A DNA stretch of 64,000 nt from Silanimonas sp. (GTDB taxonomy: Bacteria; Pseudomonadota; Gammaproteobacteria; Xanthomonadales; Xanthomonadaceae): the NCBI GenBank assembly GCA_026005095.1, contig BPKK01000006.1, forward strand, positions 1 to 64,000. Direction: 5' to 3'. Shown one piece after another: positions 8,182 to 15,655 of this stretch (positions are counted from its first letter, which is position 1; each line of letters opens with the position of its first letter). The translations under genes and the position numbers were made by a program. The notes below the pieces were generated by a model, which was not told the origin of the DNA, made no database searches, and saw nothing but the letters and a program-made list of their open reading frames with translations.

Positions 8182-9737
8182 GTGCCGCGGCGCGGGGGCG
8201 GGCGCTCGGCCTGTCTCTGCTCAATCTCTCCGGCAAGGCGCTGGCCATTGCCAAGACCATGCTGGTGGCGGCCCTGTTCGGCGCCGGCGCCCAACTCGAT
8301 GCCTTCTGGGTGGCCTACACGCTGCCGCTGCTGCTGCCCAGCCTGCTCACCACGGTCATCACCGTGGCCTTCGTGCCGCGCTTCATGGCCAGCCTGGAAG
8401 GCCGCGACGGACCGGCGGCCTGGGCCGGGGCGAATACCTTCTTCACCCTGGTGCTTCTTGCCGGCGTGCTTGCCACAGGACTGATGTGGTGGCAGGCCGG
8501 CTGGCTGGTGGCGCGCCTCGCCCCGGGGCTGTCGCCCGCGGTGCACGCCGAAGCGGTGAGCCTGACGCGACTGTTGATGCCCTGCATCCCGCTGCTCACC
8601 CTCTCCTCGGTGCTCTCGGCGGTGAGCCATGCCCGCGAGCGCTTCCTGCTCCCGGCGCTCGAAGGCCTCGTCACCAATGTCGCGGTGATCATGGCTGCCC
8701 TGCTGCTGGCCCGCTCGCTGGGCGTACGCGCCTTGGTGCTCGGCGTACTCGCCGGGTTCGTGGCGCAGGCGCTCCTGCTGTGCTTGGGAAACCGGCAGGA
8801 ACTGCGTGAAAGCCTGCGCCCGGCCTTCGCCTTCCGCCACCCGGATTTTCGCGCCCCGCTACTGCATCTCTTGCCGCTGTTCGTCGGCTCGGCGGGCTCG
8901 ATCCTGGTCGGTCTGGTCAACCAGTATTTCCTCTCGAAAAGCGGAGAGGGCGCGATCTCGGCCATGGCCTATGCCTCGATGTTCGCCTTCCTCCCGGTGG
9001 AGGTGTTCGCTCAGGCGGTGATCACTACCTCCTATCCGGCCTTCGGCCGGCATTTCGCCCGCGGCGAGAACGAAGGAGCCGCCCGGGCCTTCGGCGAGGG
9101 CCTGCGGTTCCTGTTGCTGCTCACCCTGCCGGCGGCCGTGCTGCTGATGCTGTTCGCCGAGCCCTTGGTGGCCCTGCTGCTGGAGCGTGGCGCCTTCAGC
9201 GCGGAGCAGACGGCCATCACCGCAGCGATCATTCAGGTACTGGCCCTGGGCCTGGTGTTCCGTGCCGCCGCCTTCTTCCACTACCGCGTGCTGCATGCCG
9301 CGGTGCGCCCCTGGCTGCAGGTCGGTATTGGCCTTGCCGGGCTCGCCACCCACCTGCTGCTCTGCCAGATCTGGGCCGATGCCCATGGTGCCCGCGGCGT
9401 GGCCTGGGCAACGACGCTCTCGATGCTGCAATCGGCGCTGCTCTCGCTGCTGGCGGCACTATGGATTCTGCGCTGGCGCTGGCCGCGGGGACTGCTTCCC
9501 GAACTCGGCACCCTGGCCATCATTGCTGCGGGCATTGCCGCCGCGGGCGGCTTTCTGCGCCCCCTGGTTTGGCCGGTGGCCGGGGCAGGGCGCCCCCTTC
9601 ACGCCGCTCTGGCCCTGGCCCTGGCCGGTCTTTCCGCCCTGCTCGGCCTGGCGCTCGCACATGCGCTGCGCCAGCCCGATCTCGCGTGGCTCCGGCAGCG
9701 GCTCTGGGGCACACTGCGCCCTGGCAGCCCCCCCTGA
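8178..9737 (+). CDS. MurJ/MviN-type lipid-linked oligosaccharide flippase
   Basis: 519-residue MOP-superfamily transporter with about 14 hydrophobic segments. The start at 8178 overlaps the previous stop (ATGA) and gives the family's usual N-terminus: a basic stretch, then LGLSLLNLSGKALAIAKT and the conserved FGAGAQLDAFWVAYTLP. Later motifs include LFAEPLVALLLERGAF and the family-typical arginine-rich cytoplasmic loops. MurJ itself flips lipid II; copies inside polysaccharide clusters are thought to flip the cluster's own undecaprenyl-linked repeat unit, and that is the inference here. The essential murJ copy is presumably elsewhere on the chromosome. Confidence 0.9.
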   Translation: MSAAARGRALGLSLLNLSGKALAIAKTMLVAALFGAGAQLDAFWVAYTLPLLLPSLLTTVITVAFVPRFMASLEGRDGPAAWAGANTFFTLVLLAGVLATGLMWWQAGWLVARLAPGLSPAVHAEAVSLTRLLMPCIPLLTLSSVLSAVSHARERFLLPALEGLVTNVAVIMAALLLARSLGVRALVLGVLAGFVAQALLLCLGNRQELRESLRPAFAFRHPDFRAPLLHLLPLFVGSAGSILVGLVNQYFLSKSGEGAISAMAYASMFAFLPVEVFAQAVITTSYPAFGRHFARGENEGAARAFGEGLRFLLLLTLPAAVLLMLFAEPLVALLLERGAFSAEQTAITAAIIQVLALGLVFRAAAFFHYRVLHAAVRPWLQVGIGLAGLATHLLLCQIWADAHGARGVAWATTLSMLQSALLSLLAALWILRWRWPRGLLPELGTLAIIAAGIAAAGGFLRPLVWPVAGAGRPLHAALALALAGLSALLGLALAHALRQPDLAWLRQRLWGTLRPGSPP

Positions 9738-9756
9738 ATGCCCACTGGAGCCCCCC

Positions 9757-11070
9757 GTGAGCCGAGCCCTGTCTTTCCCGATGTCGCTGCGCCGTCTGGC
9801 GGCTGCCGGCCTGTTCCTGCTGCCCGCCCTGCTGGTGGCCCAGTCCCAGCCGAGCGGTCCCTGTGCCGGGTTCTACCCGGCCACCTTCCAGCCGGTGGTG
9901 GGCAAGGTCACCGCCCCTTTCCGCCCCAGCCCCCGGCCACCGAAAGGCGTGGCCCAGCGCGATCCCTACTTCGGCACCTGCGTGGTGCGCGCAACCGAAG
10001 CTGCGAAGGAACCGCCCAGTGATTTTGCCCGCAACGACTACTCCCGGCGCCAGGCCTTCAACGCCGACAACTCCCGCTTCATCGTCTACGCCTACAACGG
10101 CTTCTGGCACCTCTACGACGCCAACACCCTCCAGCACCTCCGGGTGCTGAACGGCCTTGCCGGCGATGCCGAGCCGCAGTGGCACCCCACCGATCCGCGC
10201 AAGCTCTTCTACCTGCCGAACCTCGGTGGCATGCAATTGCTGCAGCTCGATGTCGAGACCAATACCTCGAGCACGGTGGCCAATTTCAGCGGCAAGCTAC
10301 CCTGGGCGAGCGCGGCCCGAGTCTGGACCAAGTCCGAAGGCAGCCCCTCGGCCGATGCTCGTTACTGGTGCTTTCAGGCCGAAACCGCGGATTTCCGCAT
10401 CCTCGGCGTCTTCACTTACGACCTGCAGACGCAGAGTGTGGTTGGCAGCCGGGCGATGTCGAACCGCCCCGACCATGTGAGCATGTCCCCGAGCGGCCGC
10501 CACTGCGTGGTCAGCAATCTCTCGGGCGAGGGCGGTACGGTGGCCTGGAACCGCAGCTTCACCACCTCGCGCCAGCTCCACCACACGTCGGAGCACTCCG
10601 ATATCGCCCTCAACACGGCGGGCGAGGATGTGTTCGTCTTCGTCGATTACCAGAGCAACGAAGGCGACCTGGTGATGGTGAACCTGGATACCGGTGTGCG
10701 AACCGCGCTGTTCGGCACCTACATCGACCGCTCGGGCACGGCCTACCACGTCTCGGGGAAGAACTTCGCTCGGCCCGGCTGGGTGCTGCTGTCCACCTAC
10801 GGGCTTTCGGGGCCGGAGCGCTGGCTGCATGAGCGCATCCTGGCGGTGGAGCTCGCCGCCAACCCCACCATCGTCAACATCGCCCACCACCAGAGTCGGG
10901 TCGCCCAGTACTGGAGCGAGCCGCACGCCTCGGTGAGCCGGGACTTCACCCGGGTACTGTTCACCTCGAATTGGGGCAGCACCTCGGACACCGACATCGA
11001 TGCCTACATGGTGCAACTGCCGCCCGACCTGCTGCAGCGAGCGCGCAGCCTGAGCTGCCCCGCGCCCTGA
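9757..11070 (+). CDS. Secreted beta-propeller (TolB/PD40-like) protein of unknown function
   Basis: About 437 residues with a Sec signal peptide (basic N-region, then a Leu/Ala-rich core and a plausible cleavage near ALLVAQS). The GTG at 9757 is preferred because GGAG lies 7 bases upstream; ATG at 9781 would also leave a signal peptide and has no clear ribosome site. The mature part contains repeated propeller-like strands: FNADNSRFIVYAYNGFWHLYD, AEPQWHPTDPRKLFYLP, VSMSPSGRHCVVSN and SVSRDFTRVLFTSNWG. A histidine-rich patch (IAHHQSR, then SEPHAS) recalls metal-binding propeller lyases of the oligogalacturonate-lyase type, but this is weak. As the last gene of the polysaccharide operon it may bind or trim the exported glycan. 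The function is not established. Confidence 0.72.
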   Translation: MSRALSFPMSLRRLAAAGLFLLPALLVAQSQPSGPCAGFYPATFQPVVGKVTAPFRPSPRPPKGVAQRDPYFGTCVVRATEAAKEPPSDFARNDYSRRQAFNADNSRFIVYAYNGFWHLYDANTLQHLRVLNGLAGDAEPQWHPTDPRKLFYLPNLGGMQLLQLDVETNTSSTVANFSGKLPWASAARVWTKSEGSPSADARYWCFQAETADFRILGVFTYDLQTQSVVGSRAMSNRPDHVSMSPSGRHCVVSNLSGEGGTVAWNRSFTTSRQLHHTSEHSDIALNTAGEDVFVFVDYQSNEGDLVMVNLDTGVRTALFGTYIDRSGTAYHVSGKNFARPGWVLLSTYGLSGPERWLHERILAVELAANPTIVNIAHHQSRVAQYWSEPHASVSRDFTRVLFTSNWGSTSDTDIDAYMVQLPPDLLQRARSLSCPAP

Positions 11071-11074
11071 AGGC

Positions 11075-11935
11075 TCATTCGATCAGCCCGGCGGCATGGC
11101 GGGCATCCAGCCATTCCATGGCATCGCGCGGTTTCAGCGAGGCGGCCTTCTCGTAGGCCGCGGCAGCGGCGTCCTCGCCTTTCTCGCCCTGCAGCAGCAG
11201 GATGACGTTGCCTTTCTCCAGCCAGGCTACAGGGGCCTCCGGCATCCGCGCGAGTGCGGCCTCCAGCTGCTTTTCCGCCTCGCCGGCCTTCGCCCCGTAG
11301 GTCAGGCCGGCGATCATGGCCCCCACCTTCGACACGATCTCGGCGTGGTACACCGCCAGTGCCAGCCGCGCCTCGGCATGCCCGGGCTCGAGAGACAGCG
11401 TGCGGTCCAGGCATTCGCGCACCTTGCCCGCCAGCCCCTGCTTGAGTGCGGAAAGAATGCTGATGCCCTGGCTGTAGCGGCCGAGCCCGAAGGCCTTGCG
11501 GTAATGGCTGTTGGCTTCGTCGGGCAGGGCGGCGATGGCGGCCTCCGCCAGCGCGGCCACCTGCTCGAAGCGCGCCAGGCGCTCCTTGTCGTCGTCGACG
11601 AGATAGGCGGCATGGATGCCCATGGCCTTGGTCGCCAGCGAGGCGCCCACCGGCCCGAGCGCCGCGCCGGCCTCGTAGGCGGCCTCGAACCGGCCTTCGT
11701 GGAAGGCGCGCCAGCCTTCCTGCAGGGCTGCGGCGAGGGCGTCGGCATCCATCCCCTTTGGGGCTGCCTTGCCGGCGGCCTTGAGCAGGGCCGCCGCCCG
11801 CCTGGCATCGGGGAAGGGCTCGGCATCGCCGGCATGCAGGGCCTTCCAGTGCTTCTTCAGTGCGCCATCACTGAAGTCGAACGCCGGTGCCTTCGCCGGC
11901 AGGGCCGCCCAGCCGCCTTTCTTCTTCACCGCCAT
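11075..11935 (-). CDS. TPR-like cytoplasmic protein of unknown function
   Basis: 286-residue protein rich in Ala, Leu and Glu, with helical pairs resembling tetratricopeptide repeats (for example EGWRAFHEGRFEAAYEAGAAL, LSLEPGHAEARLALAVYHAE, ARMPEAPVAWLEKGNVILL). The Met at 11935 is chosen because a GGAGGAGAGAG Shine-Dalgarno tract lies just upstream and a Lys-rich N-terminus (MAVKKKGGW) follows; an upstream extension exists but looks non-coding. No signal peptide or membrane helix is present. It converges on the secreted propeller gene with only 4 bases between stops. It is divergent from the granule-protein gene at 12068, so the 132-base gap may hold promoters for both. A scaffold or adaptor role is the most that can be said. 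Confidence 0.75.
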   Translation of the reverse strand: MAVKKKGGWAALPAKAPAFDFSDGALKKHWKALHAGDAEPFPDARRAAALLKAAGKAAPKGMDADALAAALQEGWRAFHEGRFEAAYEAGAALGPVGASLATKAMGIHAAYLVDDDKERLARFEQVAALAEAAIAALPDEANSHYRKAFGLGRYSQGISILSALKQGLAGKVRECLDRTLSLEPGHAEARLALAVYHAEIVSKVGAMIAGLTYGAKAGEAEKQLEAALARMPEAPVAWLEKGNVILLLQGEKGEDAAAAAYEKAASLKPRDAMEWLDARHAAGLIE

Positions 11936-12067
11936 CGCCGCTCTCTCCTCCGGAACGATGCGCGAAGCCTGCGTCGATATTGCGTTCGCGTCTAGTGTGA
12001 AAGCTCGGCGGGTGGATTCGAGACTCGCCTTGCTGCCAATCCCGGCGCGATGTCCCACGGTGTCCCC

Positions 12068-12532
12068 ATGGCCACGAACCGCACTCGCCCCTCCCCGGCG
12101 CGCCGCCGCGCTCCCGAAGCCGTCACGCCCCGCACCCTGTTCCTCGCCGGTCTCGGGGCGGCCATCGTCACCCGCCGCGAAGCCGGCCGTCTCGCCGCCG
12201 AGGCCGTTGCTCTGCCGCGGCGCCTGAAGGCCGGGGCCGAGGCCGCCGTCGCCACTGCCCAGAAGGAAGCCTGCAAGCTGCGCCGCGAGGCCGAGGGCCG
12301 CCTTGCTCCGATGCGTCGCGAACTTGCCGCCATCGGCGATCGGGCCGGCAGGATCGCGGAGCAGGGCATCGATGCGCTGGGCCAGCGTCTCAACCCTCTG
12401 CTTGTCCGCGCCGGCCTGCCCAGCTTCGCCCGGCCGGCGAAGCCGAAAGCCTCGCGCAAGGCGACCAAGACGAGCCGGGCCCGCCGTCCGGCGGCGAAGA
12501 AGGCGGCTCCTGCCCGCCGGCGCGCCGCGTAA
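12068..12532 (+). CDS. Phasin-like protein with basic histone-like tail
   Basis: 154-residue protein (160 if the ATG at 12050 is used). The central part, about residues 25-115, is an amphipathic Ala/Arg/Glu-rich helix with heptad-like spacing (FLAGLGAAIVTRREAGRLAA, then repeated A-E-A units), as in phasins that coat storage granules. The last 35 or so residues are almost only Ala, Lys, Arg, Pro and Ser (KPKASRKATKTSRARRPAAK), resembling histone H1 and the PhaF C-terminal DNA-binding tail. It may tether lipid granules to the nucleoid. Support comes from the nearby acyl-CoA reductase, a second phasin and a PHA-granule gene. The assignment is inferred from composition and context, not from a diagnostic motif. 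Confidence 0.6.
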   Translation: MATNRTRPSPARRRAPEAVTPRTLFLAGLGAAIVTRREAGRLAAEAVALPRRLKAGAEAAVATAQKEACKLRREAEGRLAPMRRELAAIGDRAGRIAEQGIDALGQRLNPLLVRAGLPSFARPAKPKASRKATKTSRARRPAAKKAAPARRRAA

Positions 12533-12543
12533 GCCGGCACGCC

Positions 12544-12569
12544 ACCGCCGCCGCAGTCCCGGCGGCGGT
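12544..12569. terminator. Hairpin between convergent genes
   Basis: A perfect 10-base stem (ACCGCCGCCG / CGGCGGCGGT) with a 6-base loop lies between the convergent phasin-like gene (stop at 12532) and the TetR gene (stop codon at 12569-12571). There is no T-run on either side, so it could act as a weak terminator in both directions or as an mRNA 3' stabiliser. Confidence 0.5.
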
Positions 12570-13195
12570 TAGTCGGCGTAGGCCTGACTCAGCGTATTGA
12601 GGTGGACGCGCTCGGCGTCGCGCAGGAAGGGTGAGATCAGCATCATCACCTGGACGATGCCCTGGCGGATCGAGCGGGCCTCGTCCTGGTCGCCGCGCAC
12701 CGCAGCGTAGTTCAGCCAGAAGGTGGCCAGCACCAGGATGTTGGTGGCAAGAGCCTCCATCTCCGCCACCGAGGCGCGGAGGATGCCGGCCTGGGCAAGG
12801 CCGCGGATCACCGTCGTGGCATTCTCGGTGGCGCGCTTCAGGATCCGCGCGAAGCGCAGCCGCAGGCGCCGGTTGCGACTCAGGATGTCCACGAGGTCGC
12901 GGTAGAGGAAGCGGTAGTCCCAGATGCACTCGAACACGAGGTGCATCTGCAGCCAGATGTCCTCGAGATCGGGCAGGCGCCCGTCCGGCACCGTCATCGC
13001 CGCGCCGATCCGTTCCTCGTAGCGGCCGAACAGCTGCTCGATGATGTCGTCCTTGTTGCGGAAGTGGTAGTACAGGTTGCCCGGGCTGATTTCCAGCTCG
13101 TCGGCGATGTGGTTGGTGGTCACGTTCGGCTCGCCCTGGGCGTTGAACATCGCCAGGGCGCAGTCGAGGATCCGTTGCCGGGTCTGGGGAGCCAT
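12569..13195 (-). CDS. TetR-family transcriptional regulator
   Basis: 208-residue repressor. The N-terminal TetR helix-turn-helix is clear at residues 5-50: TRQRILDCALAMFNAQG, then NVTTNHIADELEISPGNLYYHFRNKDDII. The C-terminal domain is a hydrophobic ligand-binding helical bundle, typical of regulators that sense acyl-CoAs or related lipids. It lies 19 bases downstream of the acyl-CoA-binding protein gene on the same strand and is probably cotranscribed with it from the promoter at 13502-13530. The likely targets are its own operon and the divergent acyl-CoA reductase gene across the 164-base gap, which contains an inverted repeat at 13576-13596. The ligand and operator are inferred. Confidence 0.88.
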   Translation of the reverse strand: MAPQTRQRILDCALAMFNAQGEPNVTTNHIADELEISPGNLYYHFRNKDDIIEQLFGRYEERIGAAMTVPDGRLPDLEDIWLQMHLVFECIWDYRFLYRDLVDILSRNRRLRLRFARILKRATENATTVIRGLAQAGILRASVAEMEALATNILVLATFWLNYAAVRGDQDEARSIRQGIVQVMMLISPFLRDAERVHLNTLSQAYAD

Positions 13196-13214
13196 CCGCG
13201 GGAGTCCGCCGCCG

Positions 13215-13472
13215 TCAGGCGGTCAGCTTCTTCACGAGATCGACGTACTTCTGCATCGCCTCTTCGCGGCTCATGCCCTTGAGCTTCTCCCAGGCCTCGT
13301 ACTTGGCATTCCCGACGAAATCGAAGAAGCCGGGACGGGCGCCATTGACGTCACCCTCCGAGCCCTGCTTGTAGAGGGCATACAGGCGCAGCAGGGTATC
13401 GTTGTCGGGGCGCTCGGCCAGGGCCATCACGGCCTCCTTGGCCTGTTCGAACTGGGTCTTGAGGTCGGCCAT
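13215..13472 (-). CDS. Acyl-CoA-binding protein (ACBP)
   Basis: 85-residue protein with the complete ACBP four-helix fold: LKTQFEQAKEAVMAL, then LLRLYALYKQGSEGDV with the acyl-CoA-contacting YxLYKQ motif (about residues 28-33), and KYEAWEKLKGMSREEAMQKY carrying the conserved K/AW/L/G pattern. It binds long-chain acyl-CoA with high affinity, buffering the free pool and delivering it to acyl-CoA enzymes in the cytoplasm. The Met at 13472 is chosen over an upstream extension because it gives the standard ACBP N-terminus and has AGGA 8 bases upstream. It is transcribed divergently from the fatty acyl-CoA reductase, to which it probably supplies substrate, and is followed by a TetR regulator gene. 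Confidence 0.95.
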   Translation of the reverse strand: MADLKTQFEQAKEAVMALAERPDNDTLLRLYALYKQGSEGDVNGARPGFFDFVGNAKYEAWEKLKGMSREEAMQKYVDLVKKLTA

Positions 13473-13501
13473 CGCGGGCATCCTGGAAGAACGTCGCGCT
13501 C

Positions 13502-13530
13502 TGGATAGCATGTGCCTCCGGGGCGGTCAA
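13502..13530 (-). promoter_or_regulatory. Sigma70-type promoter for the ACBP-TetR operon
   Basis: On the minus strand TTGACC (13525-13530) is followed after 17 bases by TATCCA (13502-13507), with an extended -10 TG one base upstream of the hexamer. Transcription would start near 13495, about 22 bases before the ACBP start codon. Confidence 0.5.
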
Positions 13531-13575
13531 CGCGCGGATGCGATTGTCAGTACCGTGGGCCTCTGGCACCGTAGC

Positions 13576-13596
13576 CACGAGGCCGCGCAGCTCGTG
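13576..13596. promoter_or_regulatory. Inverted repeat upstream of the acyl-CoA reductase gene
   Basis: CACGAG (13576-13581) and CTCGTG (13591-13596) are perfect inverted arms with a 9-base spacer, ending 40 bases before the acyl-CoA reductase start. The arm spacing suits a TetR dimer. It is a candidate operator for the TetR protein encoded at 12569-13195; in DNA this GC-rich, chance occurrence is not negligible. Confidence 0.3.
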
Positions 13597-13636
13597 ACGA
13601 GGCGGCCGTCCAACGTCGATCTGGGGAGACTGCGAC

Positions 13637-15625
13637 ATGACCTACTTCGTGACCGGCGGCACCGGCTTCATCGGCCGATTCCTGGTCAGCAAGCTGCTGC
13701 AGCGCCGGGGCACCGTGCACGTGCTGGTGCGCAAGGGCTCGCAGAAGAAGTTCAACGAGACGGCGGCGCGCATGGGCTGGGACCCGAAGCGGGTGCTCCC
13801 CGTGGTCGGCGACCTTGCCAGGCCGAAGCTCGGCCTCACGGCTGCCCAGCTCAAGGCGCTTACCGGCAAAGTCAAGCACGTCTTCCACCTCGCCGCCATT
13901 TACGACCTCACCGCCGATGCCGAATCGCAGCGCATCGCCAATGTCGAGGGCACGAAGCACGCGATGGAGTTCGCTGGCGCGGTGAAGGCACAGTGCTTCC
14001 ACCACACCAGTTCGATCGCTGCGGCCGGCCTCTACCCCGGCGTGTTCCGCGAAGACATGTTCGAGGAGGCCGAGGGGCTGAATGACCCCTATTTCCGCAC
14101 CAAGCACGAATCGGAAGGGCTGGTGCGCACGAGCTGTCCGGTGCCCTTCCGCATCTACCGCCCGGGCGTGGTCATCGGCCACAGCAAGACCGGCGAGATC
14201 GACAAGATCGACGGTCCCTATTACCTCTTCACCCTGATCAAGAAGATCCGCAAGACCTTGCCGCAGTGGATGCCCACCCTGGGCATCGAGGGCGGCAGGA
14301 TCAACCTGGTGCCGGTGGACTTCGTGGTCGATGCCATGGACCACATCGCCCACAAGCGGGGGCTGGACGGTAAATGCTTCCACCTCGTCGACCCGGATCC
14401 GATGCGCATCGGTGAGGTGATGAACCTCTTCGCCCGCGCCGCCCATGCCCCCGAGATGAGCATGCGCATCGACGCCAGGATGTTCGCCGTGGTGCCGGGT
14501 TACATCCGCAGCGCGATCAGGAACTTGCCGCCGGTGCAGCGTTTCACCCGCGCAGTGCTGCGCGACCTGCGGATCCCGGAGCAGGCGCTGAGCTACATCA
14601 CCTATCCCACACGCTTCGATACCCGCGAGGTGGAGCGCGCCCTGAAGGGCAGCGGCATTGCCGTACCGAAACTCGAGGACTACGCCTGGCGCCTGTGGGA
14701 CTACTGGGAACGCCATCTCGACCCCGACCTGTTCGTCGACCGCTCGCTGCGCGGCAAGGTCGAGGGCCGGGTGGTGCTCATCACCGGCGGTTCCTCGGGC
14801 ATCGGGCTTGCCGCCGCGCACAAGATCGCCGAGGCCGGCGCCCGGGTGGTGATCTGCGCCCGCGGCGAGGAAGAGCTGTTCAAGGCCCGCGACGAGATCC
14901 GGGCCAAGGGCGGGCAGTGCTTCGCCTACACCGCCGACCTCACCGACTACGCCAGCTGCGACCAGCTCATCCAGACCATCCAGGCCGAGATCGGCCCGGT
15001 GGACATCCTCGTCAACAATGCCGGCCGTTCGATCCGCCGCTCGATCGAGCTCAGCTTCGAGCGCTTCCACGACTTCGAGCGGACCATGCAGCTCAACTAC
15101 TTCGGCAGCCTGCGCCTGATCATGAACGTGCTGCCGTCGATGATCGAGCGCCGCGGCGGGCACATCATCAACATCTCCTCGATCGGCGTGCTGGCCAATT
15201 CGCCGCGCTTCTCCGCCTACGTGGCCTCGAAGGCGGCGCTCGATGCCTTCAGCCGCTGCGCCCAGGGCGAGCTGTCGAACAAGAACATCGCCTTCACCAC
15301 CATCAACATGCCGCTGGTGAAGACTCCGATGATCGCTCCGACCAAGGTGTACGACTCGGTGCCGACGCTCTCGCCGGAGGAGGCTGCCGACCTCATCGTC
15401 CAGGCCATCATCGACCGTTCCAGCCGGGTAGCCACGCGGCTCGGCATCTTCGCTGCGGTGCTCAATGCCGTGGCGCCCAAGGCCTATGAGATCGTGATGA
15501 ACACCGCCTACGAGTTGTTCCCGGATTCGGCGGCGGCAAAGGGCATCAAGGGCGTACGCGAGGGCGAGAAGCCGACCAACGAACAGATCGCCTTCGCCGC
15601 GCTGATGCGCGGCGTGCACTGGTAA
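13637..15625 (+). CDS. Fatty acyl-CoA reductase, two-domain wax-ester type
   Basis: 662-residue two-domain NADPH oxidoreductase. The N-terminal half is an extended SDR/thioester-reductase domain with TGGTGFIGRF (residues 6-15), IYRPGVVIGH and a YxxxK site (YFRTK, about 152-156). The C-terminal half is a classical SDR with TGGSSGIGLA (about 382), NNAGRS and YVASK (about 528). This layout, length and many local motifs match the Marinobacter enzyme Maqu_2507, which reduces long-chain acyl-CoA through the aldehyde to the fatty alcohol for wax-ester synthesis. The ATG at 13637 follows GGGGAG. It is divergent from ACBP and surrounded by granule-protein genes. No wax-ester synthase is in the window, so the fate of the alcohol is inferred. 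Confidence 0.92.
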   Translation: MTYFVTGGTGFIGRFLVSKLLQRRGTVHVLVRKGSQKKFNETAARMGWDPKRVLPVVGDLARPKLGLTAAQLKALTGKVKHVFHLAAIYDLTADAESQRIANVEGTKHAMEFAGAVKAQCFHHTSSIAAAGLYPGVFREDMFEEAEGLNDPYFRTKHESEGLVRTSCPVPFRIYRPGVVIGHSKTGEIDKIDGPYYLFTLIKKIRKTLPQWMPTLGIEGGRINLVPVDFVVDAMDHIAHKRGLDGKCFHLVDPDPMRIGEVMNLFARAAHAPEMSMRIDARMFAVVPGYIRSAIRNLPPVQRFTRAVLRDLRIPEQALSYITYPTRFDTREVERALKGSGIAVPKLEDYAWRLWDYWERHLDPDLFVDRSLRGKVEGRVVLITGGSSGIGLAAAHKIAEAGARVVICARGEEELFKARDEIRAKGGQCFAYTADLTDYASCDQLIQTIQAEIGPVDILVNNAGRSIRRSIELSFERFHDFERTMQLNYFGSLRLIMNVLPSMIERRGGHIINISSIGVLANSPRFSAYVASKAALDAFSRCAQGELSNKNIAFTTINMPLVKTPMIAPTKVYDSVPTLSPEEAADLIVQAIIDRSSRVATRLGIFAAVLNAVAPKAYEIVMNTAYELFPDSAAAKGIKGVREGEKPTNEQIAFAALMRGVHW

Positions 15626-15655
15626 GGCATCGCGGCAGGCGCCGCCATGCGGCCC

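Noticed and set aside
13547-15619. A 690-codon minus-strand open frame opposite the acyl-CoA reductase
   Set aside because: Antisense to a gene with clear catalytic motifs; its translation has no recognisable domain.
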